From Acidobacteriota bacterium (lineage in GTDB: Bacteria; Acidobacteriota; Terriglobia; UBA7540), in the NCBI GenBank assembly GCA_004298155.1, contig SCRD01000003.1, positions 1 through 64,000 on the forward strand: a DNA stretch of 64,000 nucleotides. Reading direction: 5' to 3'. The position numbers were made by a program, and so were the translations under genes. Below are positions 8,955 to 15,768 of this stretch, one piece after another. The stretch's first letter is position 1; each line of letters begins with the position of its first letter. Under the pieces are notes generated by a model. The model was not told the DNA's origin and did not search any database. It saw only the letters and a program-made list of their open reading frames with translations.

Positions 8955-9686
8955 ATGCTGCCGGAAAGCCACACCGTCCCTCAACTGGAGGCCATGGTGA
9001 TCGGTACTACTCAACAGAACGAGTTCTCAACACAATATTCGAAGCCGCTCGGCCATCCTGTCCGCGTTCTTGTAGCGGATGACCACCAGATTGTGTTGCA
9101 AGGGTTGAAGACCATTCTGGACCGCGAAGGTTTTGAAATTGTCGGAGAAGCGTCTGACGGCCCGCAGGCCGTTGCACAGGCCCTCGATTTGCAACCCGAC
9201 CTGGTTGTGATGGACGTCAGCATGCCCACGATGACCGGTATCGAAGCGGCTGCTCAAATTCGCAGGGCCATGCCGTCCGCAAAGCTCATTCTGCTGACGG
9301 TGCATACCGAAAACCGATACGTCCTGGAGGCACTGAGATCGGGCGTCCGGGGTTACGTTCTCAAGTCGCGGGCGGCAAGTGAGCTGGTTGAGGCGATCCG
9401 TGAGGTCCTCAACGGCAGAATGTATCTCAGTCCCGGAATCTCCCAGACGGTTGTAGAGGCTTATCTTCAGCAGAACATGGGAGAGAGCGAGTCCCTCACG
9501 CGCCGTGAGCTCCAGGTCCTTCAACTTGTGGCGGAGGGAAAGACGACCAAAGAAATTGCGGCATCGCTAGCCGTCAGCGCCAAAACCGCGGATTCTCACC
9601 GCAGCAACATCATGCACAAGCTCAACCTGCACAGTGTGGCGGACTTGGTCCGTTACGCCATTCGGCGAGGGCTTGTTCAGCCGTGA
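8955..9686 (+). CDS. NarL/FixJ-type response regulator
   Basis: 243 residues. The receiver domain (about 36-150) has the acidic pair in VADDH, phospho-acceptor Asp87 in VVMDVSMP, and Lys in YVLKSRAA. A LuxR-type helix-turn-helix follows (about 178-240, LTRRELQVLQLVAEGKTTKEIA). It should bind DNA as a phosphorylation-controlled dimer. No histidine kinase is adjacent, so it is an orphan. An in-frame ATG at 8994 with GGAGG close before it is an alternative start; the receiver would stay intact with either. Confidence 0.9.
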   Translation: MLPESHTVPQLEAMVIGTTQQNEFSTQYSKPLGHPVRVLVADDHQIVLQGLKTILDREGFEIVGEASDGPQAVAQALDLQPDLVVMDVSMPTMTGIEAAAQIRRAMPSAKLILLTVHTENRYVLEALRSGVRGYVLKSRAASELVEAIREVLNGRMYLSPGISQTVVEAYLQQNMGESESLTRRELQVLQLVAEGKTTKEIAASLAVSAKTADSHRSNIMHKLNLHSVADLVRYAIRRGLVQP

Positions 9687-9915
9687 GCTATTAACCATTT
9701 GAAACACGGGTCATTTCCTGAGTCGCTTCCATTATTTCCCCTCATTAATTACTGTGAACCCCCAATTGTAGATGTACTTGTGTGCACATATCATCATTTC
9801 AAGATGATTGCACAAAAGTTCTGACATTCCATGTTCCTGGGGAGGGGAGATGGGAGGCTTTTAGGCAATTAATGAGTTGGCCCAGAGTTGGAAGGACGAT
9901 AAGAGGAGGGGGACT
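9687..9915. other. Intergenic region between two regulators
   Basis: About 230 bp with no gene. It contains a TGTGCACA palindrome near 9780 and AT-rich sequence before the sigma-54 activator. No terminator-like hairpin with a T-run is visible after the response regulator, so the two regulators could share a transcript. Confidence 0.4.
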
Positions 9916-11043
9916 GTGACCAACGTTGTAAGATCGATTGATGGATTGGCGTATCGCGCCAAGGAGTATGGAGCGCAAACACAAACGGCAGCCGGAAACA
10001 TCGAGTCAGGTTTTGTTGCAGAAAGCTCGGTGATGAGGGACATCCTCAAACAGGTCCGCCAGATTGCTGAGTTCGACATTCCCGTGTTGCTGCTGGGCGA
10101 GAGCGGCACCGGCAAGGGCATTGTGGCAAATATGATCCACGAGTTGTCCGGCCGGTCCGCCGAGCGGTTCATGAAGATCAACTGCGCGGCGCTGCCGTCG
10201 GAACTTCTGGAAAGCGAACTTTTCGGCTACGAGGCCGGGGCTTTCACGGGGGCCATCAAGGCCAAGGCTGGCAAGTTTGAGGCCTGCCATCGCGGGACCA
10301 TCTTCCTGGACGAAATTGCCGAGATGCCGATCGGCCTTCAGGCAAAACTCCTGCACGTGCTCCAGGACGGAGAGTTCTCGCGGCTGGGCAGCCACACGCC
10401 AACCCACGTGGACGTCAGAGTTATTGCGGCCACCAACACGACCATTTCCCAGGCGATTGCCGCCGGCACTTTCCGCCGCGACCTTTATTACCGGCTGAAT
10501 GTCTACACCATCTGCCTGCCTCCGCTGAGGGAAAGGCGGGAGGACATCCCGTCGCTGCTGGGCCACTTTATTGATTACTGGTCCGGGCAGATTGACCGCC
10601 CTCCGCTGCCCGTGTCGAACATGCTGCTCGCCGCCTGCATGGAATATGCATGGCCGGGCAATATCCGTGAGCTTGAGAACTTTGTTCGCCGCTACCTGAT
10701 CATCGGCGACGAGTCCCAGGCGCTCAGACAGTTGCAGCAGGACGTCACCGTCTACAGCGCCGGTCCCGTCCCGGTCGCTCCACCCGTCGAGAGCGCGCCG
10801 CCGTCCCGGCCGGGCGACCTGAAGCAGGAAGTCCGCCGCCTGAAAGAAGGGGCGGAAAAAACGGCCATCACACGGGCGCTGGCAATGACCGGCGGCAACC
10901 GGACTGAAGCGGCCCGCATCCTGCACATCAGCGTCCGGGCACTGCAATACAAGATACGCAACTTCGGCGTCGAGAGTGCCGGGTTCCGCGGAAAGCCCGC
11001 CCCGGTGGAACAGATCGGCGCAAGCTTCGGACAGCATATCTGA
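9916..11043 (+). CDS. Sigma-54-dependent activator without an N-terminal sensor domain
   Basis: About 375 residues. The AAA+ core has a Walker A GESGTGKG, the sigma-54 contact loop GAFTGA, and a Walker B in GTIFLDEIAEMP, plus an arginine-finger region near PLRERREDIP. A Fis-type helix-turn-helix ends the protein (ALAMTGGNRTEAARILHIS). Only about 35 residues precede the core, so it lacks a receiver, GAF or PAS domain, like PspF-type activators, and must be controlled by another protein or by expression level. The GTG at 9916 was chosen because AGGAGG lies 6 nt upstream; the frame itself extends back to a TTG at 9877. No TGGCAC-N5-TTGC promoter was spotted nearby. Confidence 0.88.
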   Translation: MTNVVRSIDGLAYRAKEYGAQTQTAAGNIESGFVAESSVMRDILKQVRQIAEFDIPVLLLGESGTGKGIVANMIHELSGRSAERFMKINCAALPSELLESELFGYEAGAFTGAIKAKAGKFEACHRGTIFLDEIAEMPIGLQAKLLHVLQDGEFSRLGSHTPTHVDVRVIAATNTTISQAIAAGTFRRDLYYRLNVYTICLPPLRERREDIPSLLGHFIDYWSGQIDRPPLPVSNMLLAACMEYAWPGNIRELENFVRRYLIIGDESQALRQLQQDVTVYSAGPVPVAPPVESAPPSRPGDLKQEVRRLKEGAEKTAITRALAMTGGNRTEAARILHISVRALQYKIRNFGVESAGFRGKPAPVEQIGASFGQHI

Positions 11044-11310
11044 CTCCTCCCTCAGCAACCTGACAACCGTCATTCCCAGACCTTGCGCGAGCAGGGTTTG
11101 GGAATGGCCGGCAACCAGCGACCGCATCTATGCACGCTTTACCCACCAATTGGTAGAGTTGCGCGCCCTCAGCGCGTTACATTGCAGTTTTTTGTTTCAG
11201 ATCACATGTAGCGTGGCCCTTTATGGCCTGCGGTTCTTCGTTCCATACGGAACAGCCACAGGGCGGGTGGCGCAGATATTGATTTCTAATATCTGATGTT
11301 ATAAGGCCGT

Positions 11311-11378
11311 CGGCTCCTCGATGGGGAGAGTAAACTGGCGTTGTCAAGAGTCAGGAACTCTCAGCAAAGGAGGAGCCG
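11311..11378 (+). ncRNA. Two-helix hairpin overlapping the transposase ribosome site; possible part of an IS110 bridge RNA
   Basis: CGGCTCCTC (11311-11319) pairs exactly with GAGGAGCCG (11370-11378). Inside it GAGAGT (11326-11331) pairs with ACTCTC (11357-11362), separated by an internal loop. The outer right arm contains the AGGAGG that serves the ATG at 11383, so folding would hide the ribosome site. IS110-family recombinases are known to use a structured bridge RNA encoded in the non-coding end near the gene, with internal loops that read donor and target. That assignment here is inference; RNA-level control of the transposase is the simpler reading. Confidence 0.4.
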
Positions 11379-11382
11379 AGAC

Positions 11383-12453
11383 ATGAACATTATAGGGTGT
11401 GATTTCCATTCGCGCACTCAAGTGATTGCGATGGTGGAGACGGAGACGGGTGAAGTGATCCAGAGGCGGTTGGACCATGAGAGCGGGGAAGCGAAGGCCT
11501 TCTATGAGGGGCTGAAGGAGCCGGCGCTGGTGGGGATCGAGAGTACAGGCTACGCGCGGTGGTTCGCGGAGATGCTGGCCGGGCTGGGGCACGAACTGGT
11601 GGTGGGTGAGGCGGCGAAGATCCGGGCCCGTGAGACGCGCAAGCAGAAGCACGACCGGCGGGATGCGGAGCACATCCTGAATCTGCTGGTGAAGGGCGAT
11701 TTCCCCAAGATCTGGCTGCCGCCGGCCGAGGAGCGGGACGTGCGGGTGATCATCGAGCATCGGCATCAGTTGGTGGAGTTGCGGACCCGCGCCCAGAACG
11801 GCCTGCAGGCGATTGCGCTCGGCTATGGGCTGCGGCGCCGCCACCGCTTGTGGAGCGCAGCGGGGCAGGTAGAACTGCAAAAGCTTCCTTTAAGAGAAGG
11901 AACGGCCAGGCGTCGTCAGGACCTGGTGGCGCTGGTGCGGCAACTTAACGTCTGGATCAAGGAACTCAATCAGCGGATCGTCGAGGAAGCGGGACGCCGC
12001 GAAGATGCGCAGCGGCTGATGACTCATCCGGGGATAGGTCCGCAGACGGCGCTCGCTACGGTGCTGGTGCTGGGGCCGGTCGAGCGCTTTCCCACCGACC
12101 GCCACCTCACCAGTTATCTGGGACTGATTCCGCAAGAGGATTCCAGCGCCGGGCGGCAGCGCTTCGGCCATTTGACCAAGCAAGGCAACCGGCTGATGCG
12201 GTTCCTGCTGGTGGAAGCCGCCGGGATCGCCACCCGCTACGCCGCCGGCTTACGGCGCACCTATCGCCGCCTGGCGTTTCGCAAGGGTGCAGCAATTGCC
12301 AAAGTTGCCATCGCCCGCAAGCTGGCCATCCGGCTCTATATCATGCTGCGGGACAGGATCGATTATGAAGAGTTTTGTCGGCGAGGCCCCGTACCAGACG
12401 GTGCAGGGCGAGGTTCACATGCCGGGATGCTCGGCGATAGAACGCTGGCCTAA
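11383..12453 (+). CDS. IS110-family transposase
   Basis: 356 residues, ATG behind AAGGAGGAG. The N-terminal DEDD (RuvC-like) domain shows Asp in GCDFHSRTQV, Glu in GIESTGYARW, and Asp residues in KHDRRDAEHIL. A helical middle is followed by the C-terminal Transposase_20 domain with HPGIGPQTALATVL and the serine-containing motif QEDSSAGRQRFGHLTKQGNR, where the catalytic Ser of this family lies. It looks full length and undamaged. IS110 enzymes insert without target duplication, guided by RNA. The codons are GC-rich like the host genes. Confidence 0.93.
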   Translation: MNIIGCDFHSRTQVIAMVETETGEVIQRRLDHESGEAKAFYEGLKEPALVGIESTGYARWFAEMLAGLGHELVVGEAAKIRARETRKQKHDRRDAEHILNLLVKGDFPKIWLPPAEERDVRVIIEHRHQLVELRTRAQNGLQAIALGYGLRRRHRLWSAAGQVELQKLPLREGTARRRQDLVALVRQLNVWIKELNQRIVEEAGRREDAQRLMTHPGIGPQTALATVLVLGPVERFPTDRHLTSYLGLIPQEDSSAGRQRFGHLTKQGNRLMRFLLVEAAGIATRYAAGLRRTYRRLAFRKGAAIAKVAIARKLAIRLYIMLRDRIDYEEFCRRGPVPDGAGRGSHAGMLGDRTLA

Positions 12454-12484
12454 CCATGGCCGTGTATCTGATTGAGCTACCGGC

Positions 12485-12508
12485 CTCCCTTTGAAGCAGA
12501 AAAGGGAG
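12485..12508. repeat. Hairpin abutting palindromic element copy 1
   Basis: CTCCCTTT at 12485-12492 is exactly inverted as AAAGGGAG at 12501-12508, with an 8-nt loop. Its last bases overlap the first bases of the palindromic element. It may be the right-end structure of the IS110 element or a terminator for the transposase (no T-run follows). Confidence 0.4.
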
Positions 12509-12673
12509 CGGGTAGCGCAGAGTTGTTTTTTAACTCTGCGGGTTTTCATTTTCAAAATGATCTCACACCGCGTATCAGATTATTCCTCAACAGCCGGCCG
12601 ATTGAAGGTCCGGGCTCACCTGAGAAAAAGCCGCAGAGTAATGCGCTGGGCGCACAACTCTGCGCTACCCGCT
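12507..12673 (+). repeat. Palindromic element, copy 1 (167 bp)
   Basis: It has 19-bp perfect terminal inverted repeats, AGCGGGTAGCGCAGAGTTG at the left and its complement at the right. Each end is itself a hairpin: GCAGAGTT/AACTCTGC at the left, GCAGAGT/ACTCTGC at the right enclosing a small hairpin at 12642-12654. The centre has TCATTTTCAAAATGA and GCCGGC palindromes. It is nearly identical to copies at 13735 and 15008 and has the same orientation. There is no gene inside it, so it is a MITE- or REP-like non-autonomous element. Confidence 0.9.
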
Positions 12674-12832
12674 GGACTTGGAGGTAAAGCACTGGATTGG
12701 GCAAATGACGTTTTGGGCGGTAACCTCGGCTTGACCGGTGGCCTCCTGGGTGGTGCGTTTGGCAATTCGGCAGATGGCAACGGCAGAAGTAGAAGTGGTG
12801 GATGCAGCTTGGCCGCGAGAAAATGTCGATGA
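12674..12832 (+). pseudogene. Displaced C-terminal coding tail (possibly RHS-type) fused to the palindromic element
   Basis: The frame entering from the element reads GLGGKALDWANDVLGGN, then a Gly-rich stretch, and ends with CSLAARKC and a TGA. There is no start of its own; the upstream codons belong to the palindromic element. The composition resembles the variable tip of a large secreted protein, and the following gene could be its partner. The core that should precede it is missing. The RHS assignment is inference by analogy with the next cassette. Confidence 0.35.
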
Positions 12833-12853
12833 TCAGAGGAAGAGTGAAGTCAG

Positions 12854-13735
12854 ATGCTTAGTTTCTTAGCTGCGCTTGCGTTCACGCCGGTGCTACTGGG
12901 GCTCCTGTGGTTGTACACGTCGCCATTGCGACGCCTGGATGGGCATACCGCAGTGAAAGTGATCATCAGGATAGTGCTTTTTGTGGGTGTATTCGGAGGT
13001 TGGATGGTCCAATTGAACTTTCTCGGTCGTAGTGTGTCGTCGAATACACGTCGCTTTTATGTAATGGCTTTACTCGTAATCGAAGCTATCCCAATATTTC
13101 TTATTGGCTTCTACCACAATCCGAGCCGCCGCAAGCCCAAGTCTACGAATCGAACCGAAAACAACAAAGATTTCCATGTCGCAACGACTTCCGGAAGTCA
13201 GAAGATTCAAACGGGCTTCAGTGCTAGCGGGGTGCTGCAAGTCTTGATCGATCCGCCACGCACTCCCTATACAAAGCGCTTTATAACCTTGGTAGCGGTC
13301 ATCGGCGCCGCGGAGATTCTGGGCTTGCAGTTCATTCCGCTGCATCTAGGACATCAGCTGCATTCAAATCATATACTCGCTTTTCATGGAATGATTCTGG
13401 TTGTGCAGGCCATCACCTTATTGGCAGCGGGTTGGATCCTCGCAATAGCATGCACCGAAAGGACCAGGTTGACAGTCGATTCGGAGCGTCTGGAGGTAAC
13501 ACGCCAGGTGCTAAATCTTCCTGTAAGCAGGAGGTCTTTTGCAAACCGGGAAGTCGTGAATCTTCGGTACGAGCATTGGCAGGTCGAGGGACGCTACCGG
13601 ACGGTTGCGCGAAGCGGGCTTCGATTTGAAGCAGGGCCCAAGAGCTGTCAGATCGGGAGATGCATTTCAGAGAGCCAGGCGAATACGCTTATCAACGAGA
13701 TGCGGAAACTATATCCATATTCTGTCGTGCCATGA
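12854..13735 (+). CDS. Four-helix membrane protein of unknown function, possible immunity protein
   Basis: 293 residues. Hydrophobic segments lie at about 2-22, 34-53, 66-84, 140-160 and 177-197, followed by a soluble C-terminal domain (about 200-293) with alternating beta-like strands (RLTVDSERLEVTRQVL...) resembling a PH-like fold. The middle (about 85-130) is polar. No specific family is recognised. The stop codon TGA uses as its last base the first base of palindromic element copy 2, so the C-terminus may be set by that insertion. It lies just downstream of a displaced coding tail, the usual place for an immunity gene, but this is inference. Base composition is lower in GC than the flanking genes, in line with transfer. 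Confidence 0.55.
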   Translation: MLSFLAALAFTPVLLGLLWLYTSPLRRLDGHTAVKVIIRIVLFVGVFGGWMVQLNFLGRSVSSNTRRFYVMALLVIEAIPIFLIGFYHNPSRRKPKSTNRTENNKDFHVATTSGSQKIQTGFSASGVLQVLIDPPRTPYTKRFITLVAVIGAAEILGLQFIPLHLGHQLHSNHILAFHGMILVVQAITLLAAGWILAIACTERTRLTVDSERLEVTRQVLNLPVSRRSFANREVVNLRYEHWQVEGRYRTVARSGLRFEAGPKSCQIGRCISESQANTLINEMRKLYPYSVVP

Positions 13736-13903
13736 GCGGGTAGCGCAGAGTTGTTTTTTAACTCTGCGGGTTTTCATTTTCAAAATGATCTTGCACCGCG
13801 TATCAGATTATTCCACAACAGCCGGCCGATTGATGGTCCGGGTTCACCCGAGAAAAAGCCGCAGAGTAATCCCGCCCGGCGGGACAACTCTGCGCTACCC
13901 GCT
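13735..13903 (+). repeat. Palindromic element, copy 2 (169 bp)
   Basis: The terminal repeats and orientation match copy 1, with a few central substitutions. The small hairpin inside the right end (13870-13884) is TCCCGCCCGGCGGGA instead of TGCGCTGGGCGCA: the sequence is replaced but base-pairing is kept. Its first base completes the stop codon of the upstream membrane-protein gene. Confidence 0.9.
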
Positions 13904-14034
13904 CTTCGCAGCCTGAGTCCGGCGGCCCTCCGCAGCGCGCATGGCTGTAATAGTAGGAAGCGTAGCCGCAATTATCCGCAGGGTTCAGCCCCTCATGGAA
14001 GAGACAACAGTTCACATGCGATCCAGGGAAGAAA

Positions 14035-14460
14035 CTACTTCCTTTCAGAGGGTTTCAGCTCCGGCCAGCGCTGCAAGAGAAGTTCGATGACCGCTCTATC
14101 TTCGCTCGCGCCCTGTCGCATACAAACCTCATAGCATCTCGCGGCATAACCCTTAGCTACGTCCGAGTTGCCTTCCCGAGAAGACAGGTCGGCCAAGCTG
14201 TAGAGCGACATAGAGTCATCCGGAGACTCAGCAAGAACTCGCCCATGATACTTTTTCGCTAGTTCAATCTCCCCCGCGTGGTCGGATATCACCGCGGCAT
14301 GACGACACAGTATGCGTATCCAGGTGGCCCGGTTTTCCTGCGCCGCTCGCGCAATCAGGTCATCAAGCAATGCCAGAGCCTTCTGGTGTTGGCCGCTTTT
14401 CGACAGTTCTCCGCTCTCGTAGATTACTTGCTTCAATCGTTCCCTCTCAGGCACAGCCAT
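14035..14460 (-). CDS. TPR-like small soluble protein, possible immunity partner
   Basis: 141 residues made of paired amphipathic helices (LKQVIYESGELSKSGQHQKA, ALALLDDLIARAA, ...SLYSLADLSSREGNSDVAKGYAA), consistent with about three TPR or TPR-like repeats. There is no signal peptide, so it is cytoplasmic. It begins 4 nt after the toxin-tip-like gene and its ribosome site AGGAG overlaps that gene's end, so the two are translationally coupled. Small helical-repeat proteins encoded directly after polymorphic toxin tips are often immunity proteins; that role is inferred from position. Confidence is moderate that it is a real gene and low for its job. Confidence 0.6.
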   Translation of the reverse strand: MAVPERERLKQVIYESGELSKSGQHQKALALLDDLIARAAQENRATWIRILCRHAAVISDHAGEIELAKKYHGRVLAESPDDSMSLYSLADLSSREGNSDVAKGYAARCYEVCMRQGASEDRAVIELLLQRWPELKPSERK

Positions 14461-14464
14461 ACTC

Positions 14465-14995
14465 CTATCTGCCAGGTATCGGTGGCATCCCTTGCTTGCA
14501 CCGCTCGTAGTTTAGCTCAGCGGTTTTCATGCACGCCTCGTACTCTTCGTCGTTAACGTGTTGCTCCCCACAAGCGGCCGCCTCCGAAAGGTACAGCTCG
14601 TAACACACCTCGCCTCTTCTTGGTGTCTCTGACTGCGGCTTGCTCTGAACCGGAGCCTGCGGCACGCTCACGGCGGGCGAGGGGTTTAGGTGCTTATATA
14701 GCTGGTACCCATAGTATCCTGCCCCCGCCAGAGTAACTCCTGTCGCTACTGCGACGCAAACGGCGGGATTGAGCCCACACGTCGCAACCAACACATCAAT
14801 CAGCCCGCCATACGGGAGCGTCTGATCGATTGTTCCCGCCACTGCGCCGGGGCTGAAGCCTGTTCCGCCCCTCAGTGGTGGCTGGCCGGCGGGCGGGGCG
14901 CTGGGCGGTGCGGGTGCACCACCGCCTGCGCCGCCGATGCCCCACCACGGACCGGGATCACAGGTGCTGTAGAACGGATCGGTCGAATCACACAC
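14465..14995 (-). CDS. RHS-type C-terminal tip without its core, 5' end at a palindromic element
   Basis: 176 residues from a GTG that has no ribosome site. The beginning (CDSTDPFYSTCDPGPWWG, then a Gly/Pro-rich run) looks like the segment after the core of an RHS-repeat protein. A hydrophobic stretch follows (about 85-105, VCVAVATGVTLAGAGYYGYQL), then a Cys-patterned helical end (VCYELYLSEAAACGEQH, ACMKTAELNYERC) of the kind often seen at RHS C-termini. The in-frame sequence upstream enters palindromic element copy 3 and meets a stop there. So this is most likely a displaced tip whose RHS core has been lost, and it may not be expressed. It is coupled to the TPR-like gene. Confidence 0.5.
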   Translation of the reverse strand: MCDSTDPFYSTCDPGPWWGIGGAGGGAPAPPSAPPAGQPPLRGGTGFSPGAVAGTIDQTLPYGGLIDVLVATCGLNPAVCVAVATGVTLAGAGYYGYQLYKHLNPSPAVSVPQAPVQSKPQSETPRRGEVCYELYLSEAAACGEQHVNDEEYEACMKTAELNYERCKQGMPPIPGR

Positions 14996-15007
14996 CGGCA
15001 GGGGAGG

Positions 15008-15174
15008 AGCGGGTAGCGCAGAGTTGTTTTTTAACTCTGCGGGTTTTCATTTTCAAAATGATCTCACACCGCGTATCAGATTATTCCTCAACAGCCGGCC
15101 GATTGAAGGTCGGGGCTCACCTGAGAAAAAGCCGCAGAGTAATGCGCTGGGCGCACAACTCTGCGCTACCCGCT
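15008..15174 (+). repeat. Palindromic element, copy 3 (167 bp)
   Basis: Almost identical to copy 1, including the TGCGCTGGGCGCA hairpin (15143-15155), and in the same orientation. The left side joins the displaced toxin-tip gene and the right side lies inside an NmrA-like gene, so this copy marks an insertion or recombination junction. Confidence 0.9.
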
Positions 15175-15248
15175 TTCAGTAGTTCGTTAGCGACGACGCT
15201 GCCCGTCTTCCCGGTCGCACCCGTAACGATGATTCTTGGCTTGACCAT
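15175..15248 (-). pseudogene. NmrA-like NAD(P)-binding protein, only the first 25 codons left
   Basis: ATG at 15248 with AAGGAG 6 nt upstream begins MVKPRIIVTGATGKTGSVVA, a textbook Rossmann dinucleotide-binding loop (GATGKTG) of the NmrA/atypical SDR family. After NELLK the frame runs into palindromic element copy 3 and stops inside it. The rest of the gene is not found on the other side of the copy or elsewhere in the window. Together with the isomerase-like gene 53 bp upstream it would have formed a TetR-controlled redox or detoxification operon. Confidence 0.75.
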
Positions 15249-15301
15249 AATCTTCTCCTTCTAAGTAGTCCCTTCCTGCAGCAGCGCTATCGCGAGGAGA
15301 T

Positions 15302-15688
15302 TCACTGCTGCGCCCCCGGGCCCATCAATGCCCTCAGCGGCATCAAGGGTCCGACAGGAATGTACTGGTGATCCATCAAATGCTCCTTCGCGAGCGGCAG
15401 CGTTTCCATAAGGGCTCGTGCCTCGTCCTCGGTCTTCGCGTCGACCAGGAAGATGACGCCTTTGCCATCGCCGCGCGAATACCACTGGCGGATTTTCCCG
15501 TCGAGGTAAAGCTTCACAGTCGCCCGGATCTCTTCCGGTATGACGGCCATGATTTGGTCGGGGGTTACGCCCTTCCTGGGGGTCTGAATGACCAGCACTT
15601 CAGTGGTTTTAGGTATCGCCACGCTGGGCACGCCGGAGTCGGCCCCCGACTGTGATAACACTACGGATGGTGCGGAAAGCACTGCCAT
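15302..15688 (-). CDS. Muconolactone-isomerase-like/YciI-like small protein
   Basis: 128 residues. After a short N-terminal extension comes a ferredoxin-like alpha-beta pattern: VLVIQTPRKGVTPDQIMAVIP, EEIRATVKLYLDGKIRQWYSR, GVIFLVDAKTEDEARALMETL, then a conserved-looking PLAKEHLMDHQYIPVGPL. This pattern is typical of the muconolactone delta-isomerase superfamily, whose members include real isomerases and many proteins of unknown role. The ATG at 15688 was chosen because AAAGGAG lies 9 nt upstream. A promoter with a TetR-type operator (15734-15753) lies just before it, so it is a likely target of the upstream repressor. It would have been followed by the truncated NmrA-like gene. Confidence 0.7.
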   Translation of the reverse strand: MAVLSAPSVVLSQSGADSGVPSVAIPKTTEVLVIQTPRKGVTPDQIMAVIPEEIRATVKLYLDGKIRQWYSRGDGKGVIFLVDAKTEDEARALMETLPLAKEHLMDHQYIPVGPLMPLRALMGPGAQQ

Positions 15689-15733
15689 AGATAAAGCTCC
15701 TTTCGACTTAGTTTGGTATCGTCCCACTTGTGT

Positions 15734-15753
15734 TAGAGTACGACAGTACTCTA
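15734..15753. promoter_or_regulatory. TetR-type operator before the isomerase-like gene
   Basis: TAGAGTACGACAGTACTCTA: perfect 8-bp inverted arms around a 4-bp centre. The same arms (AGAGTAC/GTACTCT) occur before the TetR gene at 16360-16377. It lies 46 bp upstream of the isomerase-like start. Confidence 0.8.
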
Positions 15754-15768
15754 TAGGTTCAAAAAAAT

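Larger units (their letters stand above)
11290..12484 (+). mobile_element. IS110-type insertion sequence (ends approximate)
   Basis: One transposase gene with non-coding flanks. IS110 elements lack clear terminal inverted repeats, so the ends cannot be fixed by eye. The left flank holds a structured hairpin directly before the gene. The right side stops before a CTCCCTTT/AAAGGGAG hairpin (12485-12508) that abuts the first 167-bp palindromic element. The bounds given are estimates. Confidence 0.45.

Noticed and set aside
9687-9915. Sigma-54 promoter near the sigma-54 activator
   Set aside because: No GG-N10-GC type -24/-12 pair with the right surroundings was seen.
10006-11127. 373-codon minus-strand frame opposite the sigma-54 activator
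   Set aside because: The opposite strand encodes an intact AAA+ domain with GAFTGA; this frame has no recognisable motif.
12472-12832. Frames running through palindromic element copy 1, and similar frames at 13605-14134 and 14875-15264
   Set aside because: Their shared sequence is just translation of the repeat; only the non-repeat tail at 12674-12832 was kept, as a possible pseudogene.
12507-15174. Reading the three repeats as a CRISPR array
   Set aside because: The repeats are 167-169 bp with spacers above 1 kb and terminal inverted repeats, so they are mobile-element-like. No short direct repeat array was seen anywhere in the window.
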